A DNA stretch of 46,690 nt from Clostridiaceae bacterium (GTDB taxonomy: Bacteria > Bacillota > Clostridia > DSM-8532), in assembly GCA_012519655.1 (NCBI GenBank), contig JAAYPS010000097.1:1-46690 (forward strand). The letters run 5' to 3'. The notes beneath the pieces were generated by a model that ran no database searches, was not told the DNA's origin, and worked only from the letters and a program-made list of their open reading frames with translations. The position numbers and the translations under genes were made by a program. This document shows, piece by piece, positions 8,834 through 18,336 of this stretch; the stretch's first letter is position 1; each line of letters opens with the position of its first letter.

Positions 8834-9796
8834 GTGGCTAAACCAGCATATAATGTGACATTGGGCAAGATTATTAGCGAATTTCAATTAGAAGAGTTAA
8901 ACTATGTACAAGGCGGACATGATAATTTAGTTGTAACAGCGGATATAAACAGACCAGGTCTACAACTTGAAGGTTTCTATGAGTATTTTGGTTCGGACAG
9001 AATTCAGCTCATCGGCAAGGTTGAGATGTCTTATCTTGCCTCTTTAACATACGAGGACAGATATGCCAGCTTAAGCTCTTTCTTCAGTTATGATATACCA
9101 TGTGTAATTATTGCAAGAGGGCTTGAGGTTTTCCCCGAGATGATAGAATTAGCCACTGAATACGGGAGGCCTTTACTTCGCACAACTGAAGAAACATCAA
9201 GGTTTGCAAGTTATTTAATTTACTATCTGAATGTAGAATTAGCGCCACGTTTAACTAAGCATGGAGTTTTAGTAGAGGTTTACGGAGAAGGAGTTTTAAT
9301 GCTTGGTGAAAGCGGTGTTGGAAAAAGCGAGGCTGCTCTTGAGCTAGTAAAGCGGGGTCATCGCCTTGTTGCTGATGATGTAGTTGAAATACGTAAAGTA
9401 TCAAATAAAACCCTGGTTGGAAGTTCACCGGACATTATACGACACTTTGTAGAAATTCGTGGTATTGGAATTCTGGATGTTAAAAATCTATATGGTGTAG
9501 GTTCTGTAAAGATGACCGAAGGCATAAATCTTGTTGTAAATATGGAATTGTGGGATACAAAGAAGCAATATGACAGACTTGGTTTAACGGATGAGTATAC
9601 CGAAATATTAGGATTAAGGATTCCTTCACTTACCATTCCGGTTAGACCAGGTAGAAATCTGGCAATAATTATTGAAGTTGCTGCAATGAATCACAGGCAA
9701 AAGAAAATGGGCTATAATGCGGCTCAGGTGTTAAATCAGAGAGTTATGAGGGAGATTGAAAACAATTCGAATTCAATGGATAAGAATAATAAATAA
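8834..9796 (+). CDS. hprK: HPr(Ser) kinase/phosphorylase
   Basis: The bifunctional enzyme phosphorylates and dephosphorylates HPr at Ser46, the signal for CcpA-dependent catabolite repression in Firmicutes. The Walker A loop GESGVGKS is at residues 158-165, followed by the [10 protein letters not shown] signature (207-216) and a C-terminal MREIENN tail. Length is 320 residues, typical. I chose GTG 8834 because AGGTGA sits at the right distance; a GTG at 8825 in the same frame would overlap the ribosome site. The gene begins the classic hprK-murB-rapZ-yvcK-whiA cluster. A catabolite-control kinase fits a genome with a hemicellulose island 24 kb downstream. Confidence 0.95.
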   Translation: MAKPAYNVTLGKIISEFQLEELNYVQGGHDNLVVTADINRPGLQLEGFYEYFGSDRIQLIGKVEMSYLASLTYEDRYASLSSFFSYDIPCVIIARGLEVFPEMIELATEYGRPLLRTTEETSRFASYLIYYLNVELAPRLTKHGVLVEVYGEGVLMLGESGVGKSEAALELVKRGHRLVADDVVEIRKVSNKTLVGSSPDIIRHFVEIRGIGILDVKNLYGVGSVKMTEGINLVVNMELWDTKKQYDRLGLTDEYTEILGLRIPSLTIPVRPGRNLAIIIEVAAMNHRQKKMGYNAAQVLNQRVMREIENNSNSMDKNNK

Positions 9797-9820
9797 TTGT
9801 GAATTCAGGAGATTTGGTGT

Positions 9821-10741
9821 ATGGATTATTGCAAGGAAATGGAAGTAGCAAAAGACTTTAGCAGCATATTAGATAAAGAACAAATATTATTTAATGTGCC
9901 AATGAATGAACATACATCGATGCAAGTAGGAGGCAAGGCAAAAGTAATTGTTTTGCCTTCAAGCATAGAACAGATAAAACAAGTATTAGAACGTATTTAT
10001 GAAAATAATGTGCCATGCTATGTAATGGGTAAAGGAACAAATTTGATAGTTCGTGATAGTGGATATGATGGTATTCTCATTATGCTTTCACATAATTTTT
10101 CAAAAACAAAAATATGCGATAATATTATAACTGCTCAATCAGGAGCATCAATTGCTTCTATATCAAACTTGGCTTGTCGACACTCATTATCAGGTTTAGA
10201 GTTTGCTGCAGGAATTCCAGGTACAGTTGGTGGTGCAGTGGCTATGAATGCCGGGGCTTATGATGGTGAAATGAAGGATGTGGTTATTGAAGCTACCTGC
10301 ATAAATAAAGAAGGTGAAGTGTTTTGCCTTAGTTTAGAAGAGCTTCAGTTTGGGTATAGGACAAGTAAAATACAAAAACAAAATTTTTTTGTATTGGAAG
10401 TTAATATGGAACTTACACCAGGTATTAAGAATCAAATTAGTGAAAAAATGAAACTGCTCAATAATAGGAGAAGGGAAAAACAACCCCTTAATTTACCTAG
10501 TTCAGGCAGCATTTTTAAAAGACCTGAGGGATATTATGCAGGAAAGTTGATAGAAGATGCAGGCCTGAAAGGATACAAGATTGGCGGCGCACAAGTTTCC
10601 GAAAAACATTGTGGATTTATTGTAAATACCGGAACAGCAACTGCCACCGATGTGATTGAGTTGATTGAATATATAAAAAGAAAGGTTTTTGATAATTCTG
10701 GAGTAGTGTTACAACAGGAAGTTAAAATACTAGGAGGATAA
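9821..10741 (+). CDS. murB: UDP-N-acetylenolpyruvoylglucosamine reductase
   Basis: MurB reduces the enolpyruvyl group of UDP-GlcNAc-enolpyruvate to give UDP-MurNAc, the second committed step of peptidoglycan synthesis; it uses FAD and NADPH. The FAD-binding region includes KGTNLIVRDSGYDG (residues 71-84) and GLEFAAGIPGTVGGAVAMNA (125-144). The C-terminal domain has SSGSIFKRPEG (227-237), with S230 as the likely proton donor, and GLKGYKIGGAQVSEKHCGFI. Length is 306, typical. The ATG follows GGAGAT. The ribosome site of rapZ (AGGAGG) lies inside its last codons, showing translational coupling. Confidence 0.95.
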   Translation: MDYCKEMEVAKDFSSILDKEQILFNVPMNEHTSMQVGGKAKVIVLPSSIEQIKQVLERIYENNVPCYVMGKGTNLIVRDSGYDGILIMLSHNFSKTKICDNIITAQSGASIASISNLACRHSLSGLEFAAGIPGTVGGAVAMNAGAYDGEMKDVVIEATCINKEGEVFCLSLEELQFGYRTSKIQKQNFFVLEVNMELTPGIKNQISEKMKLLNNRRREKQPLNLPSSGSIFKRPEGYYAGKLIEDAGLKGYKIGGAQVSEKHCGFIVNTGTATATDVIELIEYIKRKVFDNSGVVLQQEVKILGG

Positions 10742-10744
10742 AAA

Positions 10745-11629
10745 GTGCAATTTCTAATAATAACGGGTATGTCTGGGGCAGGAAAAAGTTTATGCGTTAA
10801 ATATCTGGAAGACACAGGATACTTTTGTGTTGACAATTTACCGCCTTCTCTTATTCCAAAGTTTGCAGAGATTTGTCTTCAGGGTCAAATTAAGATGGAA
10901 AAAATAGCTCTTGTCATGGACATACGAGGTGGTTCCTTGTTCTTTGAGTTGTTTCCGGCTCTTGAATCTCTTGCTGCTTATGGAATAGCATATAAAATAC
11001 TCTTTTTGGAATCACAGGACAATGTACTTATAAAAAGATTTAAAGAATCACGTAGAATGCATCCTCTATCGCCTGAAGGACGAATTTCAGACGGAATAAC
11101 AGAAGAGCGTCGCTTATTGCAGGCAGTAAAGGAAAAGGCGCATTATATTATAGATACATCAAACTTGACACCAAGGCAACTGAAACAAGAAATAACAAAT
11201 CTTTTTATTGAAGGAAAACCTTTTTCTGGACTAATTATTAACGTAATTTCGTTTGGATTTAAATATGGTGTGCCTATTGATTGTGATTTGGTGTTCGATG
11301 TCCGTTTTATACCAAATCCATACTATATTGATACACTAAAGCCTTTAACCGGAAATGATAAGAAAGTAAGCAACTATGTAATGAGTTTTCATGAGAGTAC
11401 TGTTTTTCTATCAAAACTTGTGGATATGTTTGATTTCCTAATCCCTAATTACATTAAAGAAGGAAAGAATCAGTTAGTAATTGGTATAGGTTGTACAGGT
11501 GGAAAGCACCGCTCGGTTACAATTGCAAATCGTTTGTATGAAATATTAAAGGCTAAAAACAGTAGCGTTGTCCTTGAGCACAGGGACATTGAAAAAGATA
11601 ACAGGAGAGCAAGAAATGAATCCTCTTAA
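10745..11629 (+). CDS. rapZ: RapZ-family P-loop nucleotide-binding protein (YvcJ)
   Basis: The protein has the family Walker A GMSGAGKS at residues 8-15, [12 protein letters not shown] after it, and the C-terminal RapZ signature [10 protein letters not shown] near residue 250. In enteric bacteria RapZ adapts RNase E to the small RNA GlmZ; in Firmicutes YvcJ hydrolyses GTP and its target is less clear. Start is GTG 10745, three bases after the murB stop, with AGGAGG upstream inside murB. Its 3' end overlaps yvcK by 14 bp. Length is 294, typical. Confidence 0.94.
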   Translation: MQFLIITGMSGAGKSLCVKYLEDTGYFCVDNLPPSLIPKFAEICLQGQIKMEKIALVMDIRGGSLFFELFPALESLAAYGIAYKILFLESQDNVLIKRFKESRRMHPLSPEGRISDGITEERRLLQAVKEKAHYIIDTSNLTPRQLKQEITNLFIEGKPFSGLIINVISFGFKYGVPIDCDLVFDVRFIPNPYYIDTLKPLTGNDKKVSNYVMSFHESTVFLSKLVDMFDFLIPNYIKEGKNQLVIGIGCTGGKHRSVTIANRLYEILKAKNSSVVLEHRDIEKDNRRARNESS

Positions 11630-12890
11630 GTTACTTTCTACTACCTATAAATATAGAAAGTGGTTATCAAAGGGTTTTGCCGGATTAATATTTATACTTG
11701 CTGGTATAATTGCTTTAGTATATAGGGCAGAAATTGAAACATTTCAACTACTAGCCGCATTATTATTATGTGGAATCGGTATAGTTTTGTGTTTTTTTTG
11801 TTTCAGAGAGATAATCTTAGCATTATTACGATTTAATAATAATGGCCATAATCATCCACCTCAAAAGATGTTGGATATTGGGAAGAGGATATACCACCAC
11901 ACACAGTTACGTGAAGGTCCTCAAACAGTAGTTATTGGTGGTGGTACTGGTATTTCCACGTTGCTTAGAGGACTTAAACAATATACATCAAATATATCTG
12001 CAATAATAACGGTTGCTGATGATGGCGGAGGCTCGGGAATGCTAAGAAAAGACATTGGTATTCTTCCGCCAGGCGATATTAGAAATTGCATACTTGCACT
12101 ATCTGACACAGAGCCTCAAATGGAGAAATTATTGCAATATAGGTTTAAAGATGGTGATTTAAAAGGGCAATGTTTTGGAAATCTTTTTCTGGCAGCCATG
12201 ACTGGTATTAGTGGAAGTTTTGAAACTGGTGTACGAAATATGAGCGAAGTTCTTGCTGTTACAGGAACTGTGCTGCCCGTTACTTCTGAGAATATCAATC
12301 TATTAGCTGAACTTGAAGATGGCACAGTAATCAATGGTGAATCAAGAATCGGTAATCACAATAGTATTCATCCCGGACGAATAAAGCGAGTTTATTTAGA
12401 CAAAGATAATGTAAAACCGTTGGATAGTGCAATAAGCGCAATAAAAAATGCGTCTGTAATAATTCTTGGACCAGGAAGTTTATATACGAGCATTATACCA
12501 AACCTGCTTGTAGACGATGTTGCACAAAGTATTGCAAAATCCAGTGCAATAAAAATTTATGTAGCGAATGTTATGACCCAACCAGGTGAAACTGATGGGT
12601 ATAGTGTTTATGATCACATTAATGCAATATATCAGCATGTAAGGATTGATGGGTTTATTGACTATTGCATTGTTAACAAAGGTAAAGTGCCTGAAAAAAT
12701 ATATAAGCGCTATGTGGAAGATGGTGCTTCAATGGTAAGGTTAAACCCAAATAGAATTAAAAAGCTTGGAATTGAGATATTAGAACGTGATTTGCTACAA
12801 ATAGATGATAAAGGTTATGTACGCCACGACCCAGTAAAGCTAGCAAAAGTTATTCTTGAAATATGCAATAATAAGGCAGGTAAGGAATAA
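11616..12890 (+). CDS. yvcK: YvcK/CofD-like gluconeogenesis factor with N-terminal membrane anchor
   Basis: YvcK-type proteins bind UDP-sugars and are needed for normal wall growth on gluconeogenic carbon sources. The core starts at [19 protein letters not shown] and continues [17 protein letters not shown] and PPGDIRNC, the CofD-like nucleotide-binding fold. Unlike B. subtilis YvcK, this one has about 85 extra N-terminal residues containing two hydrophobic segments (within residues 17-65), so it is probably tethered to the membrane. ATG 11616 was chosen because AGGAGAG precedes it; a longer frame from 11568 lies inside rapZ and lacks such a site. Its stop (TAA) shares one base with the next start. 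Confidence 0.93.
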   Translation: MNPLKLLSTTYKYRKWLSKGFAGLIFILAGIIALVYRAEIETFQLLAALLLCGIGIVLCFFCFREIILALLRFNNNGHNHPPQKMLDIGKRIYHHTQLREGPQTVVIGGGTGISTLLRGLKQYTSNISAIITVADDGGGSGMLRKDIGILPPGDIRNCILALSDTEPQMEKLLQYRFKDGDLKGQCFGNLFLAAMTGISGSFETGVRNMSEVLAVTGTVLPVTSENINLLAELEDGTVINGESRIGNHNSIHPGRIKRVYLDKDNVKPLDSAISAIKNASVIILGPGSLYTSIIPNLLVDDVAQSIAKSSAIKIYVANVMTQPGETDGYSVYDHINAIYQHVRIDGFIDYCIVNKGKVPEKIYKRYVEDGASMVRLNPNRIKKLGIEILERDLLQIDDKGYVRHDPVKLAKVILEICNNKAGKE

Positions 12891-14848
12891 TGTTTTTTGG
12901 AAAATCATATTGGAAAACGTTTGAGCAGGGAATCCAAAGAGAATGGCTTATGACAAATGGAATTGGCGGATTTTCATGTAGTTCAATTATTGGTGCAAAT
13001 TCCAGACGATATCACGGTCTTCTAACTGCTTCCTTAAATCCACCTGTCGAACGATTTCTGGTGTTGTCAAGCATAAATGAAAGTATTATCTTCAGTAATG
13101 AAAAAGTACACTTATATTCTTTTAAGACACCGGATTTTACTGCTCATGGAGAATATCATCTTGAATCTTTCCAATATAACTATATACCCGAATATAATTA
13201 CCGAGTTGGTTCAATGGTTATCCAAAAAAGAATATGCCTTTTATACGGTAAGAACCAGGTTGCTATTGTTTATACAATTCATAATGCAATCAATAGCACT
13301 CTGCGCATTACACCTTTAGTGAATTTCAGAGATTATCATCACCTTTCACAAAACAACAACATGAGTTTTACTTCAATATGCAGCAATAGAAAAATCTTTA
13401 TTACTCCATATAATATGGACAAAAAAATAATGTTGGAATGTTCTGATGGTGTTGTAGTTGAAAAACCATGTTATTTTTATAATATGGACTATGAGTACGA
13501 GCGCGAAAGAGGGATGGATAGTACCGAAGATCATTATATCCCCGGTTACTATGATATAGAGCTTTTAGAAGGTAAACACAAAACAATTACATTAGTATGT
13601 AGCTTCAATGAATCAATAGACTTATTAGACGGTGAAAAAATTATTGCCCAAGAGATACAAAGACAGAAAGACTTATTGCAAAATACAAAAGATATTCCAT
13701 TTCTCAAACACCTTATAATAGCTGCTGATAAGTTTATAGTACAACGTAAGTCCACGTATTCAAAAACTATAATCGCAGGTTACCCCTGGTTTACAGATTG
13801 GGGTCGTGATACCATGATAGCCTTTACGGGATTGACTCTATCTACAAACAGATTTGATGATGCTCGTGATATTTTATATACATTTTCTAAATATGAAAAG
13901 TATGGATTAATTCCAAACGTGTTTCCCGATGGCAATAATGAACCTGCATATAATACGGTTGATGCAGCATTATGGTTTTTTGAAGCTGTATATAAATATA
14001 TTCAATATACAAGTGATTGGAATTTTGTAAAAAAAGAGATACTTAGTGTTTTAAAAAGAATTATTAGCTCTTATAAAGAAGGTACAATATTCAATATTAA
14101 AATGAATAAGGATTTTTTGATCTCTGCAGGAGATGAGAATACACAGCTAACCTGGATGGATGCCAAGGTAGGTGATTGGGTTGTGACACCAAGGCATGGT
14201 AAAGCTGTCGAGATAAATGCATTATGGTATAACGCTGTAATGGTAATGGCTTATCTAACCAGGGAACTTGGTGAAAATTGCAACAGTTATGTTAAGTTAG
14301 CTCAAGATATAAAGGATAGTTTTATTGAACTTTTTTGGAATGAGAATGAGGGTTGTTTATATGATGTTGTAAATTTATATGGTAAGGATGACAAAATACG
14401 CCCTAATCAAATTTTGTCTGTAAGCCTATCTTTCCCAGTAGTGGAAGGGTGGCATGCAAAAAGCATAGTAAATACGGTCTATAATAAATTATACACTGCT
14501 TATGGACTTAGATCGTTATATCAAAAAGACCCATGTTACAGGGGGATTTATATTGGTGGTCCACTTGAAAGGGATGGTGCTTATCACCAGGGAACGGTGT
14601 GGACATGGCCACTTGGTCAATTCATAACTGCCTATGCAAGAGTCTATAAAGATGATAATAATCTTAAGAATAATTTAGAAAGGTTTTTCATTCCATTCGA
14701 AGATCATTTCAAGGATGCATGTCTGGGTAGTATATCCGAGATATTCGATGGAAATGAACCATTAATAGCAAGGGGATGTTTTGCACAAGCATGGAGTGTA
14801 GCAGAAATTTTAAGAGCATATACAGAAAACTTTCTGCCTTTACTATAG
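12890..14848 (+). CDS. Glycogen debranching enzyme (amylo-alpha-1,6-glucosidase, GDE/GH133 type)
   Basis: The 652-residue protein has an N-terminal GDE domain (REWLMTNGIGGFSCSSIIGANSRRYHGLL, residues about 19-47, with the NGxGG and RRYHG motifs) and a C-terminal alpha/alpha toroid. The catalytic segment is GYPWFTDWGRDTMIAFTGL around residues 299-317, and DGAYHQGTVWTWPLGQFI lies further on. The family removes alpha-1,6 branches from glycogen after phosphorylase action. No signal peptide, so cytoplasmic. It starts one base into the yvcK stop codon (TAATG), hence is translationally coupled to a central-carbon regulator. No other glycogen gene is nearby. Which branch-point activity it has in vivo cannot be told from sequence. 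Confidence 0.92.
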   Translation: MFFGKSYWKTFEQGIQREWLMTNGIGGFSCSSIIGANSRRYHGLLTASLNPPVERFLVLSSINESIIFSNEKVHLYSFKTPDFTAHGEYHLESFQYNYIPEYNYRVGSMVIQKRICLLYGKNQVAIVYTIHNAINSTLRITPLVNFRDYHHLSQNNNMSFTSICSNRKIFITPYNMDKKIMLECSDGVVVEKPCYFYNMDYEYERERGMDSTEDHYIPGYYDIELLEGKHKTITLVCSFNESIDLLDGEKIIAQEIQRQKDLLQNTKDIPFLKHLIIAADKFIVQRKSTYSKTIIAGYPWFTDWGRDTMIAFTGLTLSTNRFDDARDILYTFSKYEKYGLIPNVFPDGNNEPAYNTVDAALWFFEAVYKYIQYTSDWNFVKKEILSVLKRIISSYKEGTIFNIKMNKDFLISAGDENTQLTWMDAKVGDWVVTPRHGKAVEINALWYNAVMVMAYLTRELGENCNSYVKLAQDIKDSFIELFWNENEGCLYDVVNLYGKDDKIRPNQILSVSLSFPVVEGWHAKSIVNTVYNKLYTAYGLRSLYQKDPCYRGIYIGGPLERDGAYHQGTVWTWPLGQFITAYARVYKDDNNLKNNLERFFIPFEDHFKDACLGSISEIFDGNEPLIARGCFAQAWSVAEILRAYTENFLPLL

Positions 14849-14962
14849 TATAAGATGCTTATATGAACTGATTTACAATCATATGAGTTTTTTTCTTGTA
14901 AAAATATACTCTATGTACATTGATTTTAGATCATTGAATTCATATTTTGGGGGAGAGGTAAT

Positions 14963-15904
14963 ATGTCTTTTTCATCCGATATTAAGGACGAGTTGTGCAG
15001 ATTACAAAATGAAAAGCCATGCTGCAATTTCTCAGAGCTTGCAGGTATGCTGCGTGCGGGTCTTAGTGTGCGCAAAATTGGCAAAAATTACACTCTTTCA
15101 TTTATTACTGAGCATGCAATGGTTTCAAGACTGATCTATAGCAGGATGAAGGAATTTGTTCCTGACTGTGTGGAGATTAGTGGAGAGAAAACAACAAGAT
15201 TTAAAAGACATGTGGTTTACAGGCTTAATTTTCGCAAGATACTAAAAATGCACAAAGGGTTAGAGCTCCTACATTCAATTGGTATGAATATTAATCTTTC
15301 TGAAGGTGAAATTATTTATACGGATTTTCAGTTACAGGATAGATGTTGTATTCGCGCCTATTTAAGAGGTGGGTTTCTTGCAGTTGGTTCTGTAACCAGT
15401 CCAGATAAATCATACCATGTGGAATTGTCATTCACTAACGATTCAATTTCCAGCGAATATATGAAATATATGGAGTACTTCGAACTAAAACCTAAAAGTT
15501 TGGTACGGAACAATAATTCTGTTGTATATATGAAGGAAGGACAGGATATTGTAGATTTTTTAAATATCATAAACGCTCATAATGCCCTTCTGGAAATGGA
15601 AAATATACGTATTTTAAAGGATATGAGAAATCAGGTTAATAGAATTGTAAATTGTGAGACAGCCAATTTAGGGAAAATAGTTGATGCATCAGTAAAACAA
15701 GTTGAATGTATTAAGCTACTTGATCGTACTATTGGTATTGAAAACCTACCGATAAACCTAAAAGAAATAGCCCGCTTGAGATTGGAGAATCCAGAAGCAA
15801 GTATGTCTGAACTTGGGAAAATGCTGAATCCTGAACTTAGTAAATCTGGTGTCAATCATCGTATGAGAAGACTTCAAAAAATGGCGGATGATTTAGCCAA
15901 GTAG
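14963..15904 (+). CDS. whiA: WhiA, sporulation/cell-division DNA-binding regulator
   Basis: The N-terminal half has a degenerate LAGLIDADG homing-endonuclease-like fold: KPCCNFSELAGMLRAG at about residues 18-33 and CIRAYLRGGFLAVGSVTSP around 129-147. The C-terminal WhiA helix-turn-helix includes LARLRLENPEASMSELGKM-like sequence and ends SKSGVNHRMRRLQKMAD. WhiA is conserved in Gram-positives, affecting division and chromosome segregation in Bacillus and sporulation septation in Streptomyces. ATG 14963 follows GGGGAGAGG. It is separated from the debranching enzyme by 114 bp. Length is 313, typical. Confidence 0.95.
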   Translation: MSFSSDIKDELCRLQNEKPCCNFSELAGMLRAGLSVRKIGKNYTLSFITEHAMVSRLIYSRMKEFVPDCVEISGEKTTRFKRHVVYRLNFRKILKMHKGLELLHSIGMNINLSEGEIIYTDFQLQDRCCIRAYLRGGFLAVGSVTSPDKSYHVELSFTNDSISSEYMKYMEYFELKPKSLVRNNNSVVYMKEGQDIVDFLNIINAHNALLEMENIRILKDMRNQVNRIVNCETANLGKIVDASVKQVECIKLLDRTIGIENLPINLKEIARLRLENPEASMSELGKMLNPELSKSGVNHRMRRLQKMADDLAK

Positions 15905-15913
15905 AAAAATAAA

Positions 15914-15938
15914 AGGGTTTTTTCGGGAAATAAAGAAT
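15914..15938 (+). promoter_or_regulatory. Possible SigH-type promoter of the spoIIA operon
   Basis: The 51-bp gap before spoIIAA holds AGGGTTT (15914-15920) and GAAT (15935-15938), 14 bp apart. This roughly fits the AGGAnnT / GAAT pattern of SigH promoters, which drive spoIIA in known spore-formers. No Spo0A box (TTTGTCGAA-like) was seen. Weak evidence. Confidence 0.3.
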
Positions 15939-15955
15939 AGTATGAAAGGAATGGA

Positions 15956-16270
15956 GTGATTGTATTGGATATTACAGTTCAACAGGAGAAAAGTGTATTG
16001 ACTGTTTTTCTAAAAGGAGAGTTAGATCATCATACTGCTTCAAAAATAAAAGATACCATTGATTTACTCATGTTAGAATCGTCTGTAAAAATGCTAATAC
16101 TTGATATGAGTGAAGTTACCTTTATGGATAGTTCGGGTATAGGCATGATTGCTGGCAGGTATAGAAGGGTTAAAAGCCTTGGCGGTAGTATGTCAATTAG
16201 GAATGCAAACAAGGTAATTTCAAAAGTATTAAAAATGTCAGGTATAAATCAATTGATGAAAATAAGCTGA
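15956..16270 (+). CDS. spoIIAA: Anti-sigma-F factor antagonist
   Basis: The 104-residue STAS-domain protein has the family phosphorylation motif MDSSGIGMIAGRY around residues 57-69; S59 is the predicted serine phosphorylated by SpoIIAB. Unphosphorylated SpoIIAA binds SpoIIAB and frees SigF in the forespore. The start is GTG 15956 after AAAGGA, although TTG 15965 with GGAG upstream is also possible and would shorten the protein by three residues. It heads the spoIIA operon, 60 bp before spoIIAB. Confidence 0.93.
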   Translation: MIVLDITVQQEKSVLTVFLKGELDHHTASKIKDTIDLLMLESSVKMLILDMSEVTFMDSSGIGMIAGRYRRVKSLGGSMSIRNANKVISKVLKMSGINQLMKIS

Positions 16271-16330
16271 TAGAAAAAGAACGATTATGCCGGAAATCCG
16301 GAACTATAGTGTATTGTGAGGTTATGAGAA

Positions 16331-16756
16331 ATGCAGTCAATAAACAGGATGAAAATTGAATTTGACAGTAAGTCAACAAATGAAGCTTTTGCTAGAGTTG
16401 TAGTAGCGGCATTTGCAGCACAGTTGGATCCCACACTGGAGGAACTGGCAGATTTAAAGACCGCAGTATCCGAAGCTGTAACTAATGCAATAATACATGG
16501 ATATGAAAATAAACCAGGAACTATTTATATGGAATGTGTTCTTTATACTGGTGAGATTATGGTTGTCATTGAAGATAAAGGAGTAGGAATAGAAGATATT
16601 GAAAAAGCAAGAATTCCCTCATATACAACAAAACCTGAATTGGAGAGATCAGGGCTGGGATTTTCTATTATGGAAAGCTTTACAGATAGTTTTGAGATTG
16701 AGTCATCAATGGGAAGTGGCACAAAAATAACTATGAAAAAAAAGTTTACTACATAA
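16331..16756 (+). CDS. spoIIAB: Anti-sigma-F factor / serine kinase
   Basis: The 141-residue GHKL-type kinase has the N box EAVTNAIIHGYEN (about residues 48-60), the G1 box IEDKGVGIEDI (about 77-87) and a G2-like ERSGLGFSIM (about 98-107). It holds SigF inactive and phosphorylates SpoIIAA. ATG 16331 follows GTGAGG at 9 nt; an in-frame ATG at 16349 has only a poorly spaced AGG. A 209-bp gap separates it from sigF, longer than usual for this operon. Confidence 0.95.
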   Translation: MQSINRMKIEFDSKSTNEAFARVVVAAFAAQLDPTLEELADLKTAVSEAVTNAIIHGYENKPGTIYMECVLYTGEIMVVIEDKGVGIEDIEKARIPSYTTKPELERSGLGFSIMESFTDSFEIESSMGSGTKITMKKKFTT

Positions 16757-16965
16757 GGCATATACATTTTATATTTTATGCTCGATATAGCTAAAAAATC
16801 TACTTCTGTTGTCCCGACACCCAATATGTACTACTATATGACCGGTTTTGTAACTAACTTTACCGTTTCTATTGTTTCTGACGCATTTTTTGTTTCACAG
16901 AACGAATAACTTACTTATTAACCTAATTGAATTCATTTTATTTAGCTTAGAACAGGAGTTTTTTT

Positions 16966-17718
16966 GTGGATGAAATAATTTCTGAACAAGAGAATTTATA
17001 TGCTAAAACTTTAAATCTAATATTACAAGCTCAAAAAGGTGATAAAGAAGCTCAGAATATTTTAGTTGAAGAGAATATTGGGCTTGTATGGAGTATAGTA
17101 AAACGCTTTAAAGGTCGCAATACTGAAGTTGAGGATATTTTCCAAATAGGATGTATAGGGCTTGTGAAAGCTATAAAAAAGTTTGATCCTGGCTTTGAAG
17201 TTAGATTTTCAACATATGCAGTACCGATGATTATGGGCGAAATTAAACGATTTTTCAGAGATGATGGTAGCATTAAGGTAAGTAGAGCATTAAAGGAGCT
17301 TGGACATAAAGCAAATGCAGCAAGAGAATATTTAGAAAAAACAACTGGTAAATCTCCATCAATACAGGAGTTGTCTGACAATCTTGATGTTGAACCTGAG
17401 CAATTAGTTCAAGCACTTGAAGCAGGGTATCAACCTGAATCGCTGTATAAGACTATTGGTGATAGTGAAAATTCCATGTATTTAATTGATAAGCTAATAG
17501 TTGAAGATGGAAGTTTTAAGGAATCTGCTATTCTCGATCGTATATCACTTACAAAAGCCATTGAAAGCCTCGATGATAGATCAAGGCAAATCATCTATCT
17601 TAGATATTTTAAAGAAGAAACTCAGCAAGCCGTAGCGAATATGCTTGGAATATCTCAAGTACAAGTTTCAAGGCTTGAAAAGAAGATTATGGAGGAATTG
17701 AGAAATATGTTTCTATAA
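16966..17718 (+). CDS. sigF: RNA polymerase sigma-F factor, forespore-specific
   Basis: The 250-residue SigB/F/G-type sigma factor has region 2 (NIGLVWSIVKRFKGR and FQIGCIGLVKAIKKFD), then YAVPMIMGEIKRFFRDDGS, a region 3 segment with LGHKANAAREYLEKTTG, and region 4 ending with SQVQVSRLEKKIMEELR. It directs the first forespore gene set after asymmetric division. The start is GTG 16966 behind CAGGAG (16953-16958). SigG is similar in sequence; placement directly after spoIIAA and spoIIAB identifies this copy as SigF. Confidence 0.95.
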   Translation: MDEIISEQENLYAKTLNLILQAQKGDKEAQNILVEENIGLVWSIVKRFKGRNTEVEDIFQIGCIGLVKAIKKFDPGFEVRFSTYAVPMIMGEIKRFFRDDGSIKVSRALKELGHKANAAREYLEKTTGKSPSIQELSDNLDVEPEQLVQALEAGYQPESLYKTIGDSENSMYLIDKLIVEDGSFKESAILDRISLTKAIESLDDRSRQIIYLRYFKEETQQAVANMLGISQVQVSRLEKKIMEELRNMFL

Positions 17719-17793
17719 GGACTTAAAGCGCTTGTAATATATTTTCATTCTCTGACTAAACATGCAAATTAATTCCCTAAGTAACCTTATATA

Positions 17794-17828
17794 ACCTTTC
17801 GAATAGAATATATTGGAAGGTCTATTTT
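17794..17828 (+). terminator. Probable intrinsic terminator after sigF
   Basis: ACCTTTC (17794-17800) pairs with GGAAGGT (17815-17821; one G-U pair), followed by ctaTTTTT. The stem is short but well placed, ending just before the next gene's start. Confidence 0.45.
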
Positions 17829-17841
17829 TGTTTATAGGGTT

Positions 17842-18336
17842 ATGAAAACATTAGGTTATAACAGAAAAGATGCAATAGAATATGCGCATAAATGGGCATT
17901 TGGTAGAAATCCAAAATACCTTGATTTTAGTAAATTAGGGGGAGATTGTACAAATTTTATATCCCAATGCATTTATGCAGGATGCAAGACCATGAATCAT
18001 AAACCGATATATGGGTGGTATTACTATAATAGTTATAATAGAACAGCATCGTGGACAGGAGTTCAGTATCTATATGATTTTCTTATTAAAAATAAAGCAG
18101 CAGGTCCATTTGCAACGGAAGTCCCGATTTCACAAATACAAGCAGGTGATATCATTCAATTATCATTTGATGGTACAATCTTTAGGCATTCGCTATTTGT
18201 TGTAGAAACTGGTAAAACGCCTAATACGCAAAACATCAAAATATCTACTCATACTTATGATCGGGACAATTATCCTATAAGCAACTATATTTATAAGAAG
18301 TACAGATGCCTTCATATTGAAGGTTACCGCATATGA
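17842..18336 (+). CDS. Small Amidase_6-domain protein
   Basis: The 164-residue protein matches the putative amidase domain PF12671: YNRKDAIEYAHKWAFGRNP at the N-terminus, then GGDCTNFISQ with the predicted catalytic cysteine C36, and FRHSLFVVE with the likely partner H116, as in NlpC/P60-like cysteine peptidases. No signal peptide is seen, unlike many spore-associated members, so it may act in the cytoplasm, in the mother cell, or be exported another way. It lies directly after sigF but probably beyond a terminator. The ribosome site is weak (ATAGGG). Its 3' end overlaps the convergent DUF1015 gene by 13 bp. Confidence 0.85.
   Translation: MKTLGYNRKDAIEYAHKWAFGRNPKYLDFSKLGGDCTNFISQCIYAGCKTMNHKPIYGWYYYNSYNRTASWTGVQYLYDFLIKNKAAGPFATEVPISQIQAGDIIQLSFDGTIFRHSLFVVETGKTPNTQNIKISTHTYDRDNYPISNYIYKKYRCLHIEGYRI

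Noticed and set aside
14883-15134. Separate 83-residue gene before whiA
   Set aside because: It overlaps whiA in another frame, has no ribosome site, and whiA is unmistakable.
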